From the NCBI GenBank assembly GCA_016271365.2, contig CM028132.1:1187535001-1187599000 (forward strand): a DNA stretch of 64,000 bases, written 5' to 3'. Positions 21,640-32,712 of this stretch are shown here, one piece after another. The DNA is from Neoceratodus forsteri (lineage: Eukaryota > Chordata > Ceratodontiformes > Ceratodontidae). Both the position numbers and the translations under genes were made by a program. Within the stretch, counting starts at the first letter, position 1; every line of letters starts with the position of its first letter. The notes beneath the pieces are model-generated. The model made no database searches. It was not told the origin of the DNA and saw only the letters and a program-made list of their open reading frames with translations.

Positions 21640-21790
21640 GTTATATAGGCAATGTTGTGAGCCACTGATGTTCACATAATCATGTTGCCACGGGTGGCCC
21701 CCTCTTTGCAAAATCTTCCTGCAAGCTCCTGACACTAATGGCTTACAGTGTTATAAAGGTTCTATGGACATGCTCTCGAAGAAGACAGAA
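21640..21790. repeat. Right inverted terminal repeat, DIRS copy C
   Basis: Inverted counterpart of 5573-5760. The inner part (GTGAGCCACTGATGTT) also matches copy A at about 17027-17043 (ATGAGCCACTGATGTT), as expected for related DIRS families. Confidence 0.7.
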
Positions 21791-22241
21791 GTATACAGGA
21801 GGGGTGGAAGAATCAGAAAATAGGGATGCTCTCATACTTGTTTGGGGGTAGGGGGAGACATGGTTTTCTGGTTTATCCAAATAGCGGGCATCTGTTGAGG
21901 CCACTGGGCTGTAGAATGCTCCAGTTGTACATAAGCTCCATAGCCAAGCAGACTGTATTTCTCAACTTCACCCAAACAAAAAATATGAGATAAACATCTT
22001 TATTTCTACGTGAAACAAAATGTGGGGCAAATCATCACATCATGGGAAACCAACACTCCGAACACTGCAGTAGTTACTGCTTTCGTGTTCATGGAGCGAG
22101 TTTGTGGTCAATGTAGCAACACAAATTAATAGGAATTTCTGCTTTAAAAATCTCACTGTATAATGTGGGACAGCACCCACTCCAGTGAACTTGTCTTCTC
22201 ATATTTTCCTGGAATACCTGTAGGAGTACACGTGACAATTT

Positions 22242-22781
22242 TTTTTTTTTCTATCTTCTGTTCATCCCTTCTTTGGTGTCCGCAGGCAACTCTCTCTTGC
22301 CCCTGCTTGCCACCCAAGTCCATCCACCTCTCCCCCCCCCGGTACCTCCAAGCCCCAGTACTCCCACAGATTTCCCCGGAAGCAGGCTGGGAAGGGGAGA
22401 TCCATCCTCCCCCACCCAGTGAATCCAATCCAGTTTGAGGCTTCTGGCAATCCCACAGTGGAATGGGAGGCCAGTTGGCAGGCAGGGCTTCATGGAGCCT
22501 GCAGACACCTCTTTTTCTGTTTTCTGTCCCTCCCCTTCATGGACGTGAGCGCATGTGCATGGAGATGTGTGCATGTCACGTTCTTTGCCTCCCTGACTCC
22601 TTGTGCTGCCACACGACCTCCACCAGGAGGCAGCCAAGGAGCGAGAAGACCACATCTACCTCCACGGAGAGGAGAGCAGTCTGTCGGACACTCGATCCTC
22701 TCCTTCCCCTGCCAACCCCAGCTAGCATGGCGCAAGCTGTGGCATCCAGCACCTCAACCCTCAGCACCACTTGGCTGGCCC
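22242..22781 (-). mobile_element. Retroposon family X, copy 4
   Basis: Near-copy of copy 1: shared CAGGCAGGGCTTCAYRGAGC, CTCCACCAGGAGGCAGC and GTGGCATCCAGCACCTCAAC blocks. The left end is a T run. Flanks TACACGTGACAATTT (22227-22241) and TACATGTGGCAATTT (22782-22796) are direct repeats with two differences, taken as an old target-site duplication. The 400 bp before it (21791-22226) hold nothing recognisable. Confidence 0.65.
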
Positions 22782-22879
22782 TACATGTGGCAATTTCGAA
22801 AGAAAATGGGTGCACAATACTGCAGAACATTTAAAGAAATAGTAAACTGACCTCTTGACCTTAGTTTCATAATTGCTTG

Positions 22880-23275
22880 TGTGGAGTTCCTAAAGGAGTA
22901 TAAATACCATGCTTGAAAGGAACTGAAAAGGTCACCAATCTTTTCACTTCTGTTTGCATGATCAGTATCACTCTAATGCCAAATTTCTGAATTGTATGTC
23001 ACTCTAATGTAAGTTTCTGAGTTGTATACAATTAAATCCACTTACTTAATGCTTTTTATGCATTTATTACATCCTGCTGTATACTGTCTACCTGCACTGC
23101 AACACTAGTACGCTTACTGGTGTAATGCTGTATATTATCTGCCTACATAACTGCTGTATATTACCGCTTACTTGTCCACCCCCTCCTCCCGGTCGCATCC
23201 ATGAATGAGATCTTTTTGTGCATCTCTGCATGCTTACCCTGTAAAACAAGTTAATGAAATAAATAAATTAGCTAT
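22880..23275 (+). mobile_element. Probable LINE (L2-type) 3' tail
   Basis: AT-rich sequence ending in AATGAAATAAATAAATTA near 23260, like the L2 3' ends at 46005 and 52165. No coding part is present. Low certainty. Confidence 0.35.
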
Positions 23276-23449
23276 GTATGTACTATCAAAGATGTTACAA
23301 GTCTAACGTGTTTCAAAAGAACAGGCTGAAAACATAGCAATGGTAAGAGGGAAAACACTATAAACCTTTACATGGAAGGTAGAATCTAGCTGTGAATCCA
23401 CCAAGTTCCAAAAGAAATGGTTAAAAAACTAGTAGTAAAAAAATCAGGG

Positions 23450-24060
23450 AGAATTAGCAATTTGGCCTTTCACTTTTACAGAGGAAAGGACAGCCAAAGG
23501 AATAGCAAATGGGGGTAAGACTTTCTTCTGGTACATAAGTGAGAAGAGGAAAGCAAGAGAAGGAATAGGGAGGATAGGGGGGACAGTAGGGGGAGATCGC
23601 ACAGAAGGGGAGCAAGAAAAAGCACACGTCCTAAATGGGGTTTTCTGTTCAGTCTTCACAGTGGAGGAAGGTTGGGCGCCATGAGCTCAAATCCATTTTC
23701 AGAGGAGAGAGTCCTGAAGGGTCTTGCAATGCTCTGGAAGTGGGCAAGGCTATGGGACCAGATTGGATACGTACAAGGGTACTAATGGAACTTAAGGAAG
23801 TACTGACTGCCTCACTCATGGCCTTATCAACAGCTCACTGGTTTCTCAGGAGTGGAGGAGGGCGGATGTGGTACCTCTACTTAACAGTGGCAACAGAGAA
23901 GAGGCTAACAACTAACTATAGGCTGGTGAGCTTCACCTTAGTGGTGGGGAAATTAATGGAAATGCTGTTAAAGGAAAGGCAGCATGGATCACAATGTGGT
24001 TCTCCGAGGTTGTGGGAGAAGCAGTCATGGCAAAGAGGGCCTCAATTAGAAGGCAGGGCT
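23450..24060 (+). mobile_element. CR1-like LINE fragment (RT region)
   Basis: One 174-codon frame (23635-24159) holds EVGKAMGPDWIRTRVLMELK, equivalent to VDKAMGPDGVHPRVLKEL in the better CR1 at 34000. It continues with a NYRLVSFTLVVGKLMEMLLK block, the NYRPVSLTSVVGKIMEALLK region of CR1 RT. 5' truncated and decayed; it stops near 24060. The following 400 bp are unassigned. Confidence 0.7.
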
Positions 24061-24469
24061 AGCTCTGACTTTCTATTTTTGTTGTGCAATTATCTTCACC
24101 AAAATGTTTTCTTTTGCACCACTTGCCAAGAAGGACTTACTTTAAGCTACATTTTATAGCGCCAAACAGTTTTTAAAATCACCATTCAAGACAAAATATA
24201 TTTTTGGGCTCTGATGGTAAGAGGCAGAAATAACCCAGAAAAGGTACAAGAGGGATCAATCTGAGGGTAACAGAGAGCTACATACTTAACAAAACTGAAG
24301 GAGGCAAACAGAGTCATAAGTAGTGCAAAGGCAGAGACATAAGTGAGAATAGCGGAGGGGTAACTGAAGACAACAATGCCTTTAGATACAAAAAAAAAAG
24401 ATGAGGAAAACAAAAGGTCACTTATTACATGAAGGAGCAAAAGAGGCCAAGTCCCAAATGCAGCTCCTT

Positions 24470-24690
24470 TAGAACAAGTTATAATAACTCATGTTGCCAT
24501 CATTAGCAATGTATCTATGCAAGTTTCTTCTAAATATTTCTCTATTTTCACTTATTATGATATAGTCTGGAAGCTTATTCCACAGATTTGTAGCCCTTTG
24601 TGTGTAGAAATGTTTCATTTTGTGTGACTTGAAATTATAAAATTTTAACTGCAGCGGATGACCCCCTAGTGACTCAATCAATAATTCTGT
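24470..24690 (-). mobile_element. CR1/L2-type RT C-terminal fragment
   Basis: The minus strand reads HFYTQRATNLWNKLPDYIII and then REIFRRNLHRY. This is the C-terminal signature of CR1/L2 reverse transcriptases (F-x-x-R-x-x-x-x-W-N-x-L-P then F-x-x-x-L). No 5' part is seen. Confidence 0.65.
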
Positions 24691-24699
24691 ATTGGTTTA

Positions 24700-26050
24700 G
24701 GATTATGGGAAGAAGGCAGATATCACCAATGAGTACTTTTGCTCAGTCTTTATGGTGCAAGTAGGGGGTTCACTCCCCAACTGGGAGTGCAGCTAAAGGA
24801 GGGGCAAAGAGTGAACTGGAATCGGGACCGGTGCTAGAGGAAAGGGTAGTAAAGGGTCTACTGGTGTTCAAGGTGGGTATGTCTCCAGTACCAGACAGGC
24901 TGCACCCCCGAGTGCTGAATGAGCTGGGGCAAGAATGTGCAGGGCCTCTCACAGACTTGTTCAACTGCTCCTTAGAGATTGAGGTAGTCACAGTGAACTG
25001 AAGGAGGACAGATGTGGTCCCACTCCAGAAGAATGGGAGCAGGGAAGAGCCAAGAAAGTACAGGCCTGTTATCATGGCTGCTAGTGGGGAAGCTTCTGTA
25101 GACAATCATTAATAAGCAACTGGTCAACTTTCTATAAAGTAATGCTTTCTAGAAGTGAATGGGCTCCAAGATAGGAGGCAGCACAGCTCTGTGAAGGGAA
25201 GGTCATGTCGGACCAAGCTGAAAGAATTGCCTCATTCAGTAACAAGGGCTGTGGACAAGGGACAGGAGGTCGATATGCTGTCCCTAGAGTTCAGTAAGGG
25301 CCTTCAACTTGTTGCCCCACAGAAGGTTGAAGAAGTTGAGGGACCTAGGAGCAGGCCACAGGCTAGAAGCTAACTGGGTGGGCAGCAAATTGGTTGGAAG
25401 ACAGAACACAGGCAATGTAAATGGGGAGCACTCAGAGGTCAGGGAAGTCACAAGTGGGGTGCCACAGTGATCAGAGCTCAGCCCGCTAGTATTTAATGTG
25501 ATCATCTGTGATACAGGTGAAAGGATCAAGGGTAAAATCTGCCTCTTTGCAGATGACACTAAACTCTGTGGCAGGGTAGACAGAGAAGAGGGGAATGACG
25601 GATATTTTGTACAACTGCTCTAAACAAACAATTATTAGGGACATGAAGAGGGACCTAGAACTACAGAAAAGGTGGTCCAACATATGGCAAGAGACCTTTA
25701 ATGCTAGGAAGTGCAAAGTTATGCACATTGGCAGGGGTATCCCAAGGATGAGTTACTGGCTGGGAGGTGAAAAACAGAGTCACCACAGATGACAGGGACT
25801 TGGGGGTCATCATTAGTGATAGACTCAAACCACTGGCCCATTGCATTAAGGCAAACAGGAAGTATGGATTATAGGGACAGGGTTCTCCAGTCAAAGAAAG
25901 AAAGTACTGATGCTCCTCGGTGAGACCACACCTAGAGAACTGTGTCCAGTTCTGGAGCCCACACCGAAAAAAAGGACACAGAGTCAGTCCAAAGGTGAGC
26001 TACAAAGATGATACAGAGTCAGCAGGGGAAAACATATGAGGAACACTTAG
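24700..26050 (+). mobile_element. Decayed CR1-like LINE fragment
   Basis: In shifting frames: a NEYFCSVF-like start (about 24730), RT pieces including an SLFADDTKL equivalent (about 25540), RDLELQKRWSNIWQETFNAR (about 25655) and CKVMHIGRGIPR. It ends without the CR1 3' signature. Many stops; older than the 31.4-35.6 kb copy. Confidence 0.65.
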
Positions 26051-27630
26051 TACATCTAAACATGCACCCCAATGATCAGTTTATTGATTTTATTTGTTGA
26101 CCAGGTAGGTGCGCTGATCCAAGGACCGTTTTCAGGCACAACCCAGGCCACAGAGATGGCACAGAAAACACAATACTTCGAGTACAATGCGGAACACTGG
26201 GAAATATAGAAACTAGAACAATATGGAGCACTGGGAAATATAGAAACTATAACAATAGATTTGTACAACAAACAAGGAAATAAGGTGAAGGTATTATGGA
26301 ATGGTTTATGTAGAACAAATGGGCAGACACGATGGTCTAGAAGTCTTTTTCTACCAGCAGCTTTCTTTGTTTCTACGTACAAGTGTTGTAGAACATCAAG
26401 TATCAATTTTTACCCTTGAATTTGTCAATCACCATTATCAGAACATGAGTATGCTCAGCTGTAGCCATTCAAATTGCAGCTGAATCTCACATTAATACTT
26501 CTCTTACTTGTTTGCCACTTTATGACCCCCCCATTCACTCTGTAAAAATGTTTTATTAGTTACACTTTCTAGTTATTCTATGGACTTTAAAAACAAGTTT
26601 AATTACTTAATTAAATAGCTCAGTAGACCATGTCTCAACTTGGGAAAAAATAATAAATGTATTTGACTTTGTCAGTGTAACTCATTCTCTCATTTCTATT
26701 AAAAGCTAGTGGGTAAAATAAACAAGGTACCCTCTATATTATATAAAATAACAGCACCCAAGTGTCCAGAGTAGGTGATTCCTAATACCTTGGAAGTTCT
26801 GTGACATCAGGAGCTCTCTAACTTCGCTCTCAAGGTCACATGCCACAGAACTCACTTTGTGTGAATAATGGGACTGTTCTTAACACAGGTTAATTATTCA
26901 ACATGACCTTAACTATCTCCTGTTGTACCCAGATGCAGCACAGGTAAGTGCTGGAGTATTTTATCTAGTGTAGGCCTCCAAGTAGTGTCTGTATCTGTTA
27001 AAAGTTCTGTAATTTATGGTATAGATACAAGTGTGCAACATGTTTAGAAATTAAAAGAGACACCTGGACTGGTAATCTGATTTTTATCAAGGGGGAGGGC
27101 AGTTGGATATTGTGTGTGTACAAAACTGAAATTTCTGGCTACAGTTCTAACTACAGAAACCTTGTGCTAACCAGCTGACCGAATAGTTCAGCTAGTAAGG
27201 GCACCTTTTAACATGACACCCAAGTGAAATTGTGCCTGATCATGTTATGGGTGCGTTTATTTTTTATACTGTCTGGTGTACACACTCAAAAAGGACTATG
27301 CACATTAAGTTTCAAAGAAAAAGGGTGCAGAATATTAATAAAGGCATAAAATGTACAGTTGAACTTTGATTTTTCTTTTTTGTGCCAGGTCAGATACTGC
27401 AGGATAGAGATTCATTTGCCGCGAGTTGCCCACCTAGATTATTGTGGGCATTAGGTTGGAAAGCCAGTCGTGTAACTGGTGCTGCGATAAGGGGCACTTA
27501 TACGCATGGAATAGACACCATAGGCATTATGACTTTCTGGCAGAAACAGAAACCAGTCACGACATTGCGACTTCATGGCAGATGCACATGAACCAACAGC
27601 CGTTAGCTCATTTCCTGCAGTTCAACTTAC
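26051..27630. other. Intronic DNA between repeats and PDIA5 exon B
   Basis: Mostly AT-rich intron. A local duplication of about 34 bp is seen at about 26190-26255 (CACTGGGAAATATAGAAACT twice). The palindrome at 26795-26852 is listed separately. Nothing else is supported. Confidence 0.45.
26795..26852. repeat. Short palindrome with GAGC…GCTCTC centre
   Basis: AGTTCTGTG and CACAGAACT arms enclose ACATCAGGAGCTCTCTAACT then TCGCTCTCAAGG. The centre resembles the GAGCTTTGCTCTC-type cores at 9903, 37636 and 60689, with an insertion of a few bases. This is the weakest member of that group. Confidence 0.45.
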
Positions 27631-27714
27631 TTGTAATGCAGTAATTCTATTCCATTCTTCTTGGAGCTGGGGTCAGCCTTCATCTTCTTACACAGCTTTC
27701 GGCCTTCAGAGTCA
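27631..27714 (-). CDS. PDIA5: PDIA5 internal exon B (84 nt)
   Basis: On the minus strand the acceptor is TTCTTTTGCAG before 27714 and the donor is AA|GTAAGT after 27631. The exon supplies T (completing an AG|T serine from exon A), then DSEGRKLCKKMKADPSSKKN and GIELLHY, then AA of a lysine codon. Human PDIA5 as remembered has DAESRKLCKKMKVDLSPKDK at this place; RKLCKKMK is identical. It belongs to the N-terminal thioredoxin-like domain, which lacks a CXXC active site. Exon A (47065) and exon C (4363) join it in phase. Confidence 0.92.
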
Positions 27715-27746
27715 CTGCAAAAGAACATTATTTTCATGGGCAAAAT

Positions 27747-27781
<35 letters not shown>

Positions 27782-28394
27782 CTCCCCACCCCACCCCTAC
27801 TCTCTCACTCTCTTCCTCTTTCATATGTGGCATAAATCTTTTTTTCTGAATAATCTTCTGCAATAATAAGAGCATTCTGGGCACAACAGCACACTGCAAA
27901 CCTAACAGAAGTGTCAGCACAGGCTGGATTTATTTTCACATCTGAGAGAGGGGAGAGGGTGTCTTGAAAATTACGAGGCAAATGTTATTCAGCACTACAA
28001 CATGGGAGTGATGGATAAAAATGATATGGTGGTCTGTTCAAACAGCACATTAATGCCCTCAATTTAGCAACATCTTTTCGTTCTAATTTTGTAAATATCA
28101 GTGCTACAAAACTACACTGTGTTGTGGATGCCAACTGGATTCCAATGTACTGCTGGACACTGCCCAGAAAGTTAGAGACCTTTTTATCAGAGATTAGCCG
28201 GTCAGGAGTCATTCTGCAAAAAAAAAATGTTGGCATCACAGGAAGAAAAAAAAAGGAGAAGCTTTTGGGCACCAACACCCAATATCCAGAGGGTGCACAT
28301 TTTTCTTAATCCCCATCACCCACACCCCAGCTGCAACTTTTTTTTTTTTTTTTTTTTTTTAAATAATAGCCATCATAATATAACAACAACAAAA
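27715..28394. other. Intron upstream of exon B, with CT repeat
   Basis: A (CT)n run lies at 27750-27779, about 35 bp before the exon B acceptor on the minus strand, where it reads as (AG)n. A T run lies at about 28341-28361. No further exon is supported. Confidence 0.5.
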
Positions 28395-29088
28395 ATGGAA
28401 TGGGACCTGGAGGTAATCATATCAGATGACCTTAAGGTTGGCAAGCAATGTGAGAAGGCGGTAGGGAGGGCTGGGGGAATACTGGGATGTAGAGGGAGAA
28501 GCATCACCAGCAGAAAACAGGAAGTTGTTATCTCCCTGTACAGACAGTTGGTGAGACGCCAACTGGAGTACTACGTCCAGTTCTGGAGACCCCATCTCCG
28601 CAAGGACAGAGACAGAATGGAGGCAGTTCAGAGGAGGGCAACAGCCATACAAGGAGAGGCTAAAGGAGCTTAATATGTATACCCTTGAGGAAAGGAGGGA
28701 CAGCGGGGACATGATAGAAACATTTAAGTACCTCAGTGGAATCAACAAAGTCCAGGAGGGTAGCATCTTTCAGAAAAAGATGTGCAAGAACAAGGGGACA
28801 CAATTTGAAGATAGAGGGGGGACGGCTCAGGGGCAATGTGAGGAAGCATTTTTTCACAGAGAGGGTGGTGGATGCATGGAAAAGCCTTCCTGAGGAGGTT
28901 GTGGGGTCTAAAACTGTGGGAGAATTCAAGAATGCATGGGACAGACATAAGTCAATTTTTGTAGGGGGTAGGAAGAAATAGGCTGTTGGTTAAATAGGAT
29001 CTGCAGCTTATCCTCTTCGTAGGGAAATGGGCAGACTAGGTGGGCCAAGCGGTCCTTATCTGCCGTCAAAGTCTATGTTTCTATCTTG
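28395..29088 (+). mobile_element. CR1-like LINE, 3' end
   Basis: Plus-strand frames read MEWDLEVIISDDLKVGKQCE (28395) and QLEYYVQFWRPHLRKDRDRM, the RT C-terminal region. Then come HFFTERVVDAWKSLP-like and FKNAWDRHKSI blocks. It ends GGCAGACTAGGTGGGCC and TCTGCCGTCAAAGTCTATG, the 3' signature of this CR1 family. 5' truncated. Confidence 0.8.
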
Positions 29089-29259
29089 TCAGGATGCTAG
29101 CACTTTTGTTTCATTTGTACAGCAGCAGTGCATGACATGTTAAGTCTGTTGTACACAAAGAATGCTCATTTGTTAAAATAAGCAGTGGCTGGAGAAAAAA
29201 AAAATATTTGTTTTGTTATTTACTGAAATATTTTCTTACTTGGTAAAAGAACCATTGCC

Positions 29260-29263
29260 CCCC

Positions 29264-29302
<39 letters not shown>

Positions 29303-29316
29303 GTAAATAAATCGAT

Positions 29317-29366
<50 letters not shown>

Positions 29367-29424
29367 CACACACACACATACATACACACACACATATACA
29401 TACATACATACACACACACACATT
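29260..29424. repeat. (CA)n/(TA)n compound microsatellite
   Basis: Alternating CA, TA and CATA tracts over about 165 bp. All overlapping open frames are repeat translations. Confidence 0.92.
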
Positions 29425-29980
29425 TATACAATGGGGTTAGTGATAAATGAGTGAGATAAAACAGTGCATCATCCACTGCAGTGTGATATTTTTACCCTCT
29501 GCTCCACTGTGATGATATCAGCCATTTACACACACAGGTCTCACTAAGGTCACTGATATCATCACTCTAGGCAGCTTTCCCCTCAGCATGCAAGAAACAC
29601 CTGTGCTGTTACCATAGACACAAATGCAGAACTACATGAGAGGTCTCATTGCTGCCTGTAGCTAACTCAGCATTACTAAAACACACCTATTCTCCACTCT
29701 AACTTCCAGCTCATTACTGTGATACTCTCAGCTTGACTGCAGCCAGACTTCAAAATAGTTTCACAAAATAGTCTGTTTCTCACTCCTACCTAACACTAAC
29801 TCATTTAGCATTGCAAAACACACTCATCTGTTTCCCAGAGTTTGTAACACTGCCAGCCCATTTAGAAAAACTCACACACAGAATGAGCAAACACATAAAA
29901 CAGGAACAGAACATAAGACAACATAATACTTCAGAAACTCCTAGCCCTATTGTATAAATCGAAAACATGATGGGCATGAT

Positions 29981-30100
29981 TGTGGTATTGCAAATATTGT
30001 CACTCCTGCACCGTGAGCTCTGGATAGCTCAATCGTGCCTTCGGTACTTGTGAGATATCTAGAGCTCACTCTGCAGGAGTGACAATATTTGCCATACACA
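29981..30100. repeat. Palindrome of ~120 bp
   Basis: CAAATATTGTCACTCCTGCA (29990) is repeated inverted as TGCAGGAGTGACAATATTTG (about 30072). Pairing continues inward through GTGAGCTCTRGATA. The loop is about 20 nt at 30031-30050 (ATCGTGCCTTCGGTACTTG). Neither of the two shared loop cores is clearly present. Confidence 0.7.
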
Positions 30101-30114
30101 CACATACATGTAAT

Positions 30115-30263
30115 AGATAAATCACTCTGAGATGTGCAGTTGCGCTGTGATATACGCACACCTTGGTGTGCGTTGTTGCACATGAAGCTGCAGGCCGAGT
30201 GCATCAACCACTCAAGGCGTGCGTATATCACAGCGCGACTGCACACCTCAGCATGGTTTATCT
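30115..30263. repeat. Palindrome with GCCGAGTG loop core
   Basis: The outer arms AGATAAATCACTCTGAGATG and the inverted right end match loosely; CGCTGTGATATACGCACACC pairs closely with the inverted right arm (GCGTGCGTATATCACAGCG). The centre ACATGAAGCTGCAGGCCGAG has GCCGAGTG at 30194-30201, as at 2802 and 60898. A related half-arm (CTCTGATATACGCATGG) occurs at about 35621. Confidence 0.7.
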
Positions 30264-31699
30264 ATCTGATTTATCATTCTGATTCTAGAACTCTGAGCTG
30301 AGTGGCTGTGTTTGAGAAGAGCTCCCAAAGCTAAGTGCTTTTTGCTATAATTTTCAGTTTAAAAATTGTTTTGTTTTATGTAAATTTAGGTGATTGTGAA
30401 AGACAACCCTGTAGGCTCCAGGAAGATATAAAATTTGTGTGGTAGATATTCGTTGGAAGTCAGAAGGATCAATACATTTATTTAGTGTGATCTTTCTACT
30501 CCGATGTGGTTAATTTTAACATTATAGTTTAAACCCTTTCTGTATGTGCCTTTGGTGGTGTCTGATATTGAGAACCTAAGTGTCATTTGTGGGTATTCTG
30601 TCTGTTTTGGTAGGTATTTTATTTTTTCTGTTAAACAACTGAGTATACCTATTGCCTAATACTTTATAGTACACTATCTTTTAGCGCAGTCTCTGATTTT
30701 TTCTTCTTTCTCCAATGTTTTAGAACTGTTTAGTTATTGTGGCAGAGGTGTGGTACTGTGTTCTTTCTTATAGTTCAAGGTGCTTTTGGGACTGCTGATT
30801 TCTACTGGTTTAAAAGATTAAATTTTTTTTTTCTATTTTAAAAAAGCTACATCAACTTGGTATGTTGTCACCTGTTTGTTGTTGCTAAGTAGCAGATGTT
30901 TTTGCATTGTGCTCTGGTTCTGTGATAGAATCTGTATTAGTAGAAGGTAGATTATTGTGATTGTAGTTACCTTTTGATGGTAAGGGTAAAGAGCTGAGAT
31001 AGAAATGTATGTATTTTTGAATGTTATAGAAGCCAGAAGGGGAAGGAAGCATATTCAATTCAATGCTTTACAGTAACTGGTAATTGCTATTTTTCTTTTA
31101 AACTTAGATTGTGGGCTTTTAGTGACACTGTACTTTCTTTGTTGTCTTTACTTAGAATTGTTTTGGGGCTGTTGAAAATTTAAAACGTAGTGGTAGTGTA
31201 TTTCTTTGCTGTCTTTAATTGCTGCAAATTTTTGCCCCCCCTTCCCCCAACTCTTACTTATATGCCCTGTTAAATCTGATTGACAGGTGCTAAACACAGG
31301 GTATAGTAAGGTGTGGAGTAGGAGGGGCATAAGGGTGAAGAAGCCCACCCTCAGCACAACAAGTGTTTTGATTCATTTATTTATTTCTTGGTTTATTTTC
31401 TTTTTAAAAAGAAAAGTATCTGAGGACAGTGGCAGGATTTTAGGACAGTAAATTAATAAAAAGGAACTAGGAGAGCTTCAGTAGCAGACAAGTAGTGGAA
31501 TAGCAGTATAATTGCAGTATAATGTGGGAGTGGTGCAATGCAGTGGCTGTGGGGCAGCCATATTCAGGCAGACCTTCTGGACACTGAGGTGCTGCCCTAT
31601 CTGCATGCATCTCTGGACTGCGGATGAGGTAGCCAGACTCAGAGCGAAGTAAACTGGGTCAGGAGTACCATCACCCCTATCCAGAGACCACCCAGTCCA

Positions 31700-32450
31700 A
31701 TGCAACTGCCTCAAAGGATGCAGAGAACGAGGAGCACTTGGATGACAGTGGGCTCAGGGAGGGTTAGAGCAGTCAGGCAGAGGCACATCCCAGATCCTAT
31801 TCCACTCAAGAACTCATATGCCACACTGGCAAATGGGGACAACCAAATAGAGGTACCCAGAGAAGTGGAAGGAAAGGATGTGGAGGTTAGCCAAGGAGGT
31901 GACCTCAGCGGGGAAAGCAGTGGACCACAGAGGAGAAGGAAGTGAATCCTGGTGGGGGACTCCATCATAAGAGGGATCCAGCTAGGAACACAGGAGGGGG
32001 AGGACAGGGAGGTGAGGTGCTTACCAGGTGCCACGGCATGGAGGGATGGAAGAAAGATCCTGGGGATCACTGGGAAGGCAAGGCGGAGGGTGAGCTGGAT
32101 GTCATTATCCACCTAGGTACTAATGACCTGGCAAATGGGGAGCCAAAGGAAGTTCAGGAAGAGTTTAGGAAATTGGGGAGGGGTCTCAAGCAAGTAGCTA
32201 CTTCTGTCACTTTCTCAGAAGTACTACCTGTGAGAGGCAAGGGAGAGCATGGGGTGCATGCACCAGGAACTTTAACTCATGGTTGAAGAACTGGTGCTGT
32301 GAGGAAGGGTTTGGATTCATTGGTGACTGGGGACCCACCTGGAGGGATGGAGGTTTGTTCAAGCCTGACGGCCTGCATCCATCCTGGAGGGGAATCCAAG
32401 CACTCAATGATAAGTTTAAATGCTACATTGACAAGCATTTAAACTAGCAA
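31700..32450 (+). pseudogene. CR1 ORF1 with SGNH esterase-like domain
   Basis: ILVGDSIIRGIQLGTQ from 31946 carries the GDS nucleophile motif (31955-31963). DVIIHLGTNDLANGEPKEVQ from 32098 carries the G-x-N-D block. VTFSEVLPVRGKG follows near 32210. These are the blocks of the esterase-type ORF1 of CR1/L2 elements, with Ser and Asn in the usual places. The two blocks lie in different frames, so at least one frameshift lies between them. Confidence 0.75.
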
Positions 32451-32712
32451 AGGGGGGTGGCAGGCCAACAAGGAGGGTACCTACTTGCTCACCCCCCACA
32501 GCTAGCAGTGGAACCAGTGAACCAGAGGAGTTGCTGTCTCTACAAAGCAGTGTGAAAAAGATGGAGATTTGCGCCCAGGAGATGGATAGGCAGAAAAGGG
32601 GCAAAATTCAGCAGAAGGGCAGACAGCAAGGAGAACCAGGGATAAAGGACAACCAAGGAAGGGCTGGAGTAGAACAGCAAAACAGTCTAGGGAGGTCAAA
32701 TCATGGAAAGCC

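Larger units (their letters stand above)
5573..21790 (-). mobile_element. DIRS retrotransposon copy C, split by copy A and an L1
   Basis: Minus-strand DIRS element. Its left inverted terminal repeat and internal complementary region lie at 5573-6090. Its recombinase, RNase H and RT remnants lie at 17166-19100, its gag remnant at 21340-21470 and its right repeat at about 21640-21790. The two end repeats match each other (shared TTGCAGGAAG, TTTTGCAA and CACATCAG/ACATCAG blocks) better than they match copy A. DIRS copy A occupies 6245-17165 and an L1 occupies 19581-21289, leaving about 3.6 kb of element C. By comparison with copy B, about 0.5 kb around the recombinase C-terminus is missing at the junction with A. 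Confidence 0.75.
29425..31439. other. Intronic DNA with two palindromes
   Basis: AT-rich intron with no exon. It holds the palindromes at 29981-30100 and 30115-30263, only about 15 bp apart. The rest (30264-31439) shows nothing recognisable. Confidence 0.5.

Noticed and set aside
27985..28278. Exon-like minus-strand frame after a TTTTTTGCAG acceptor (RMTPDRLISDKKVSNFLGSV)
   Set aside because: PDIA5 exons A and B join directly in phase, leaving no room for it. No good donor is present and no family was recognised.
29213..29476. Several 60-86 codon frames over CA/TA repeats
   Set aside because: They are direct translations of dinucleotide repeats; the same holds for 35586-35963 and 13040-13270.
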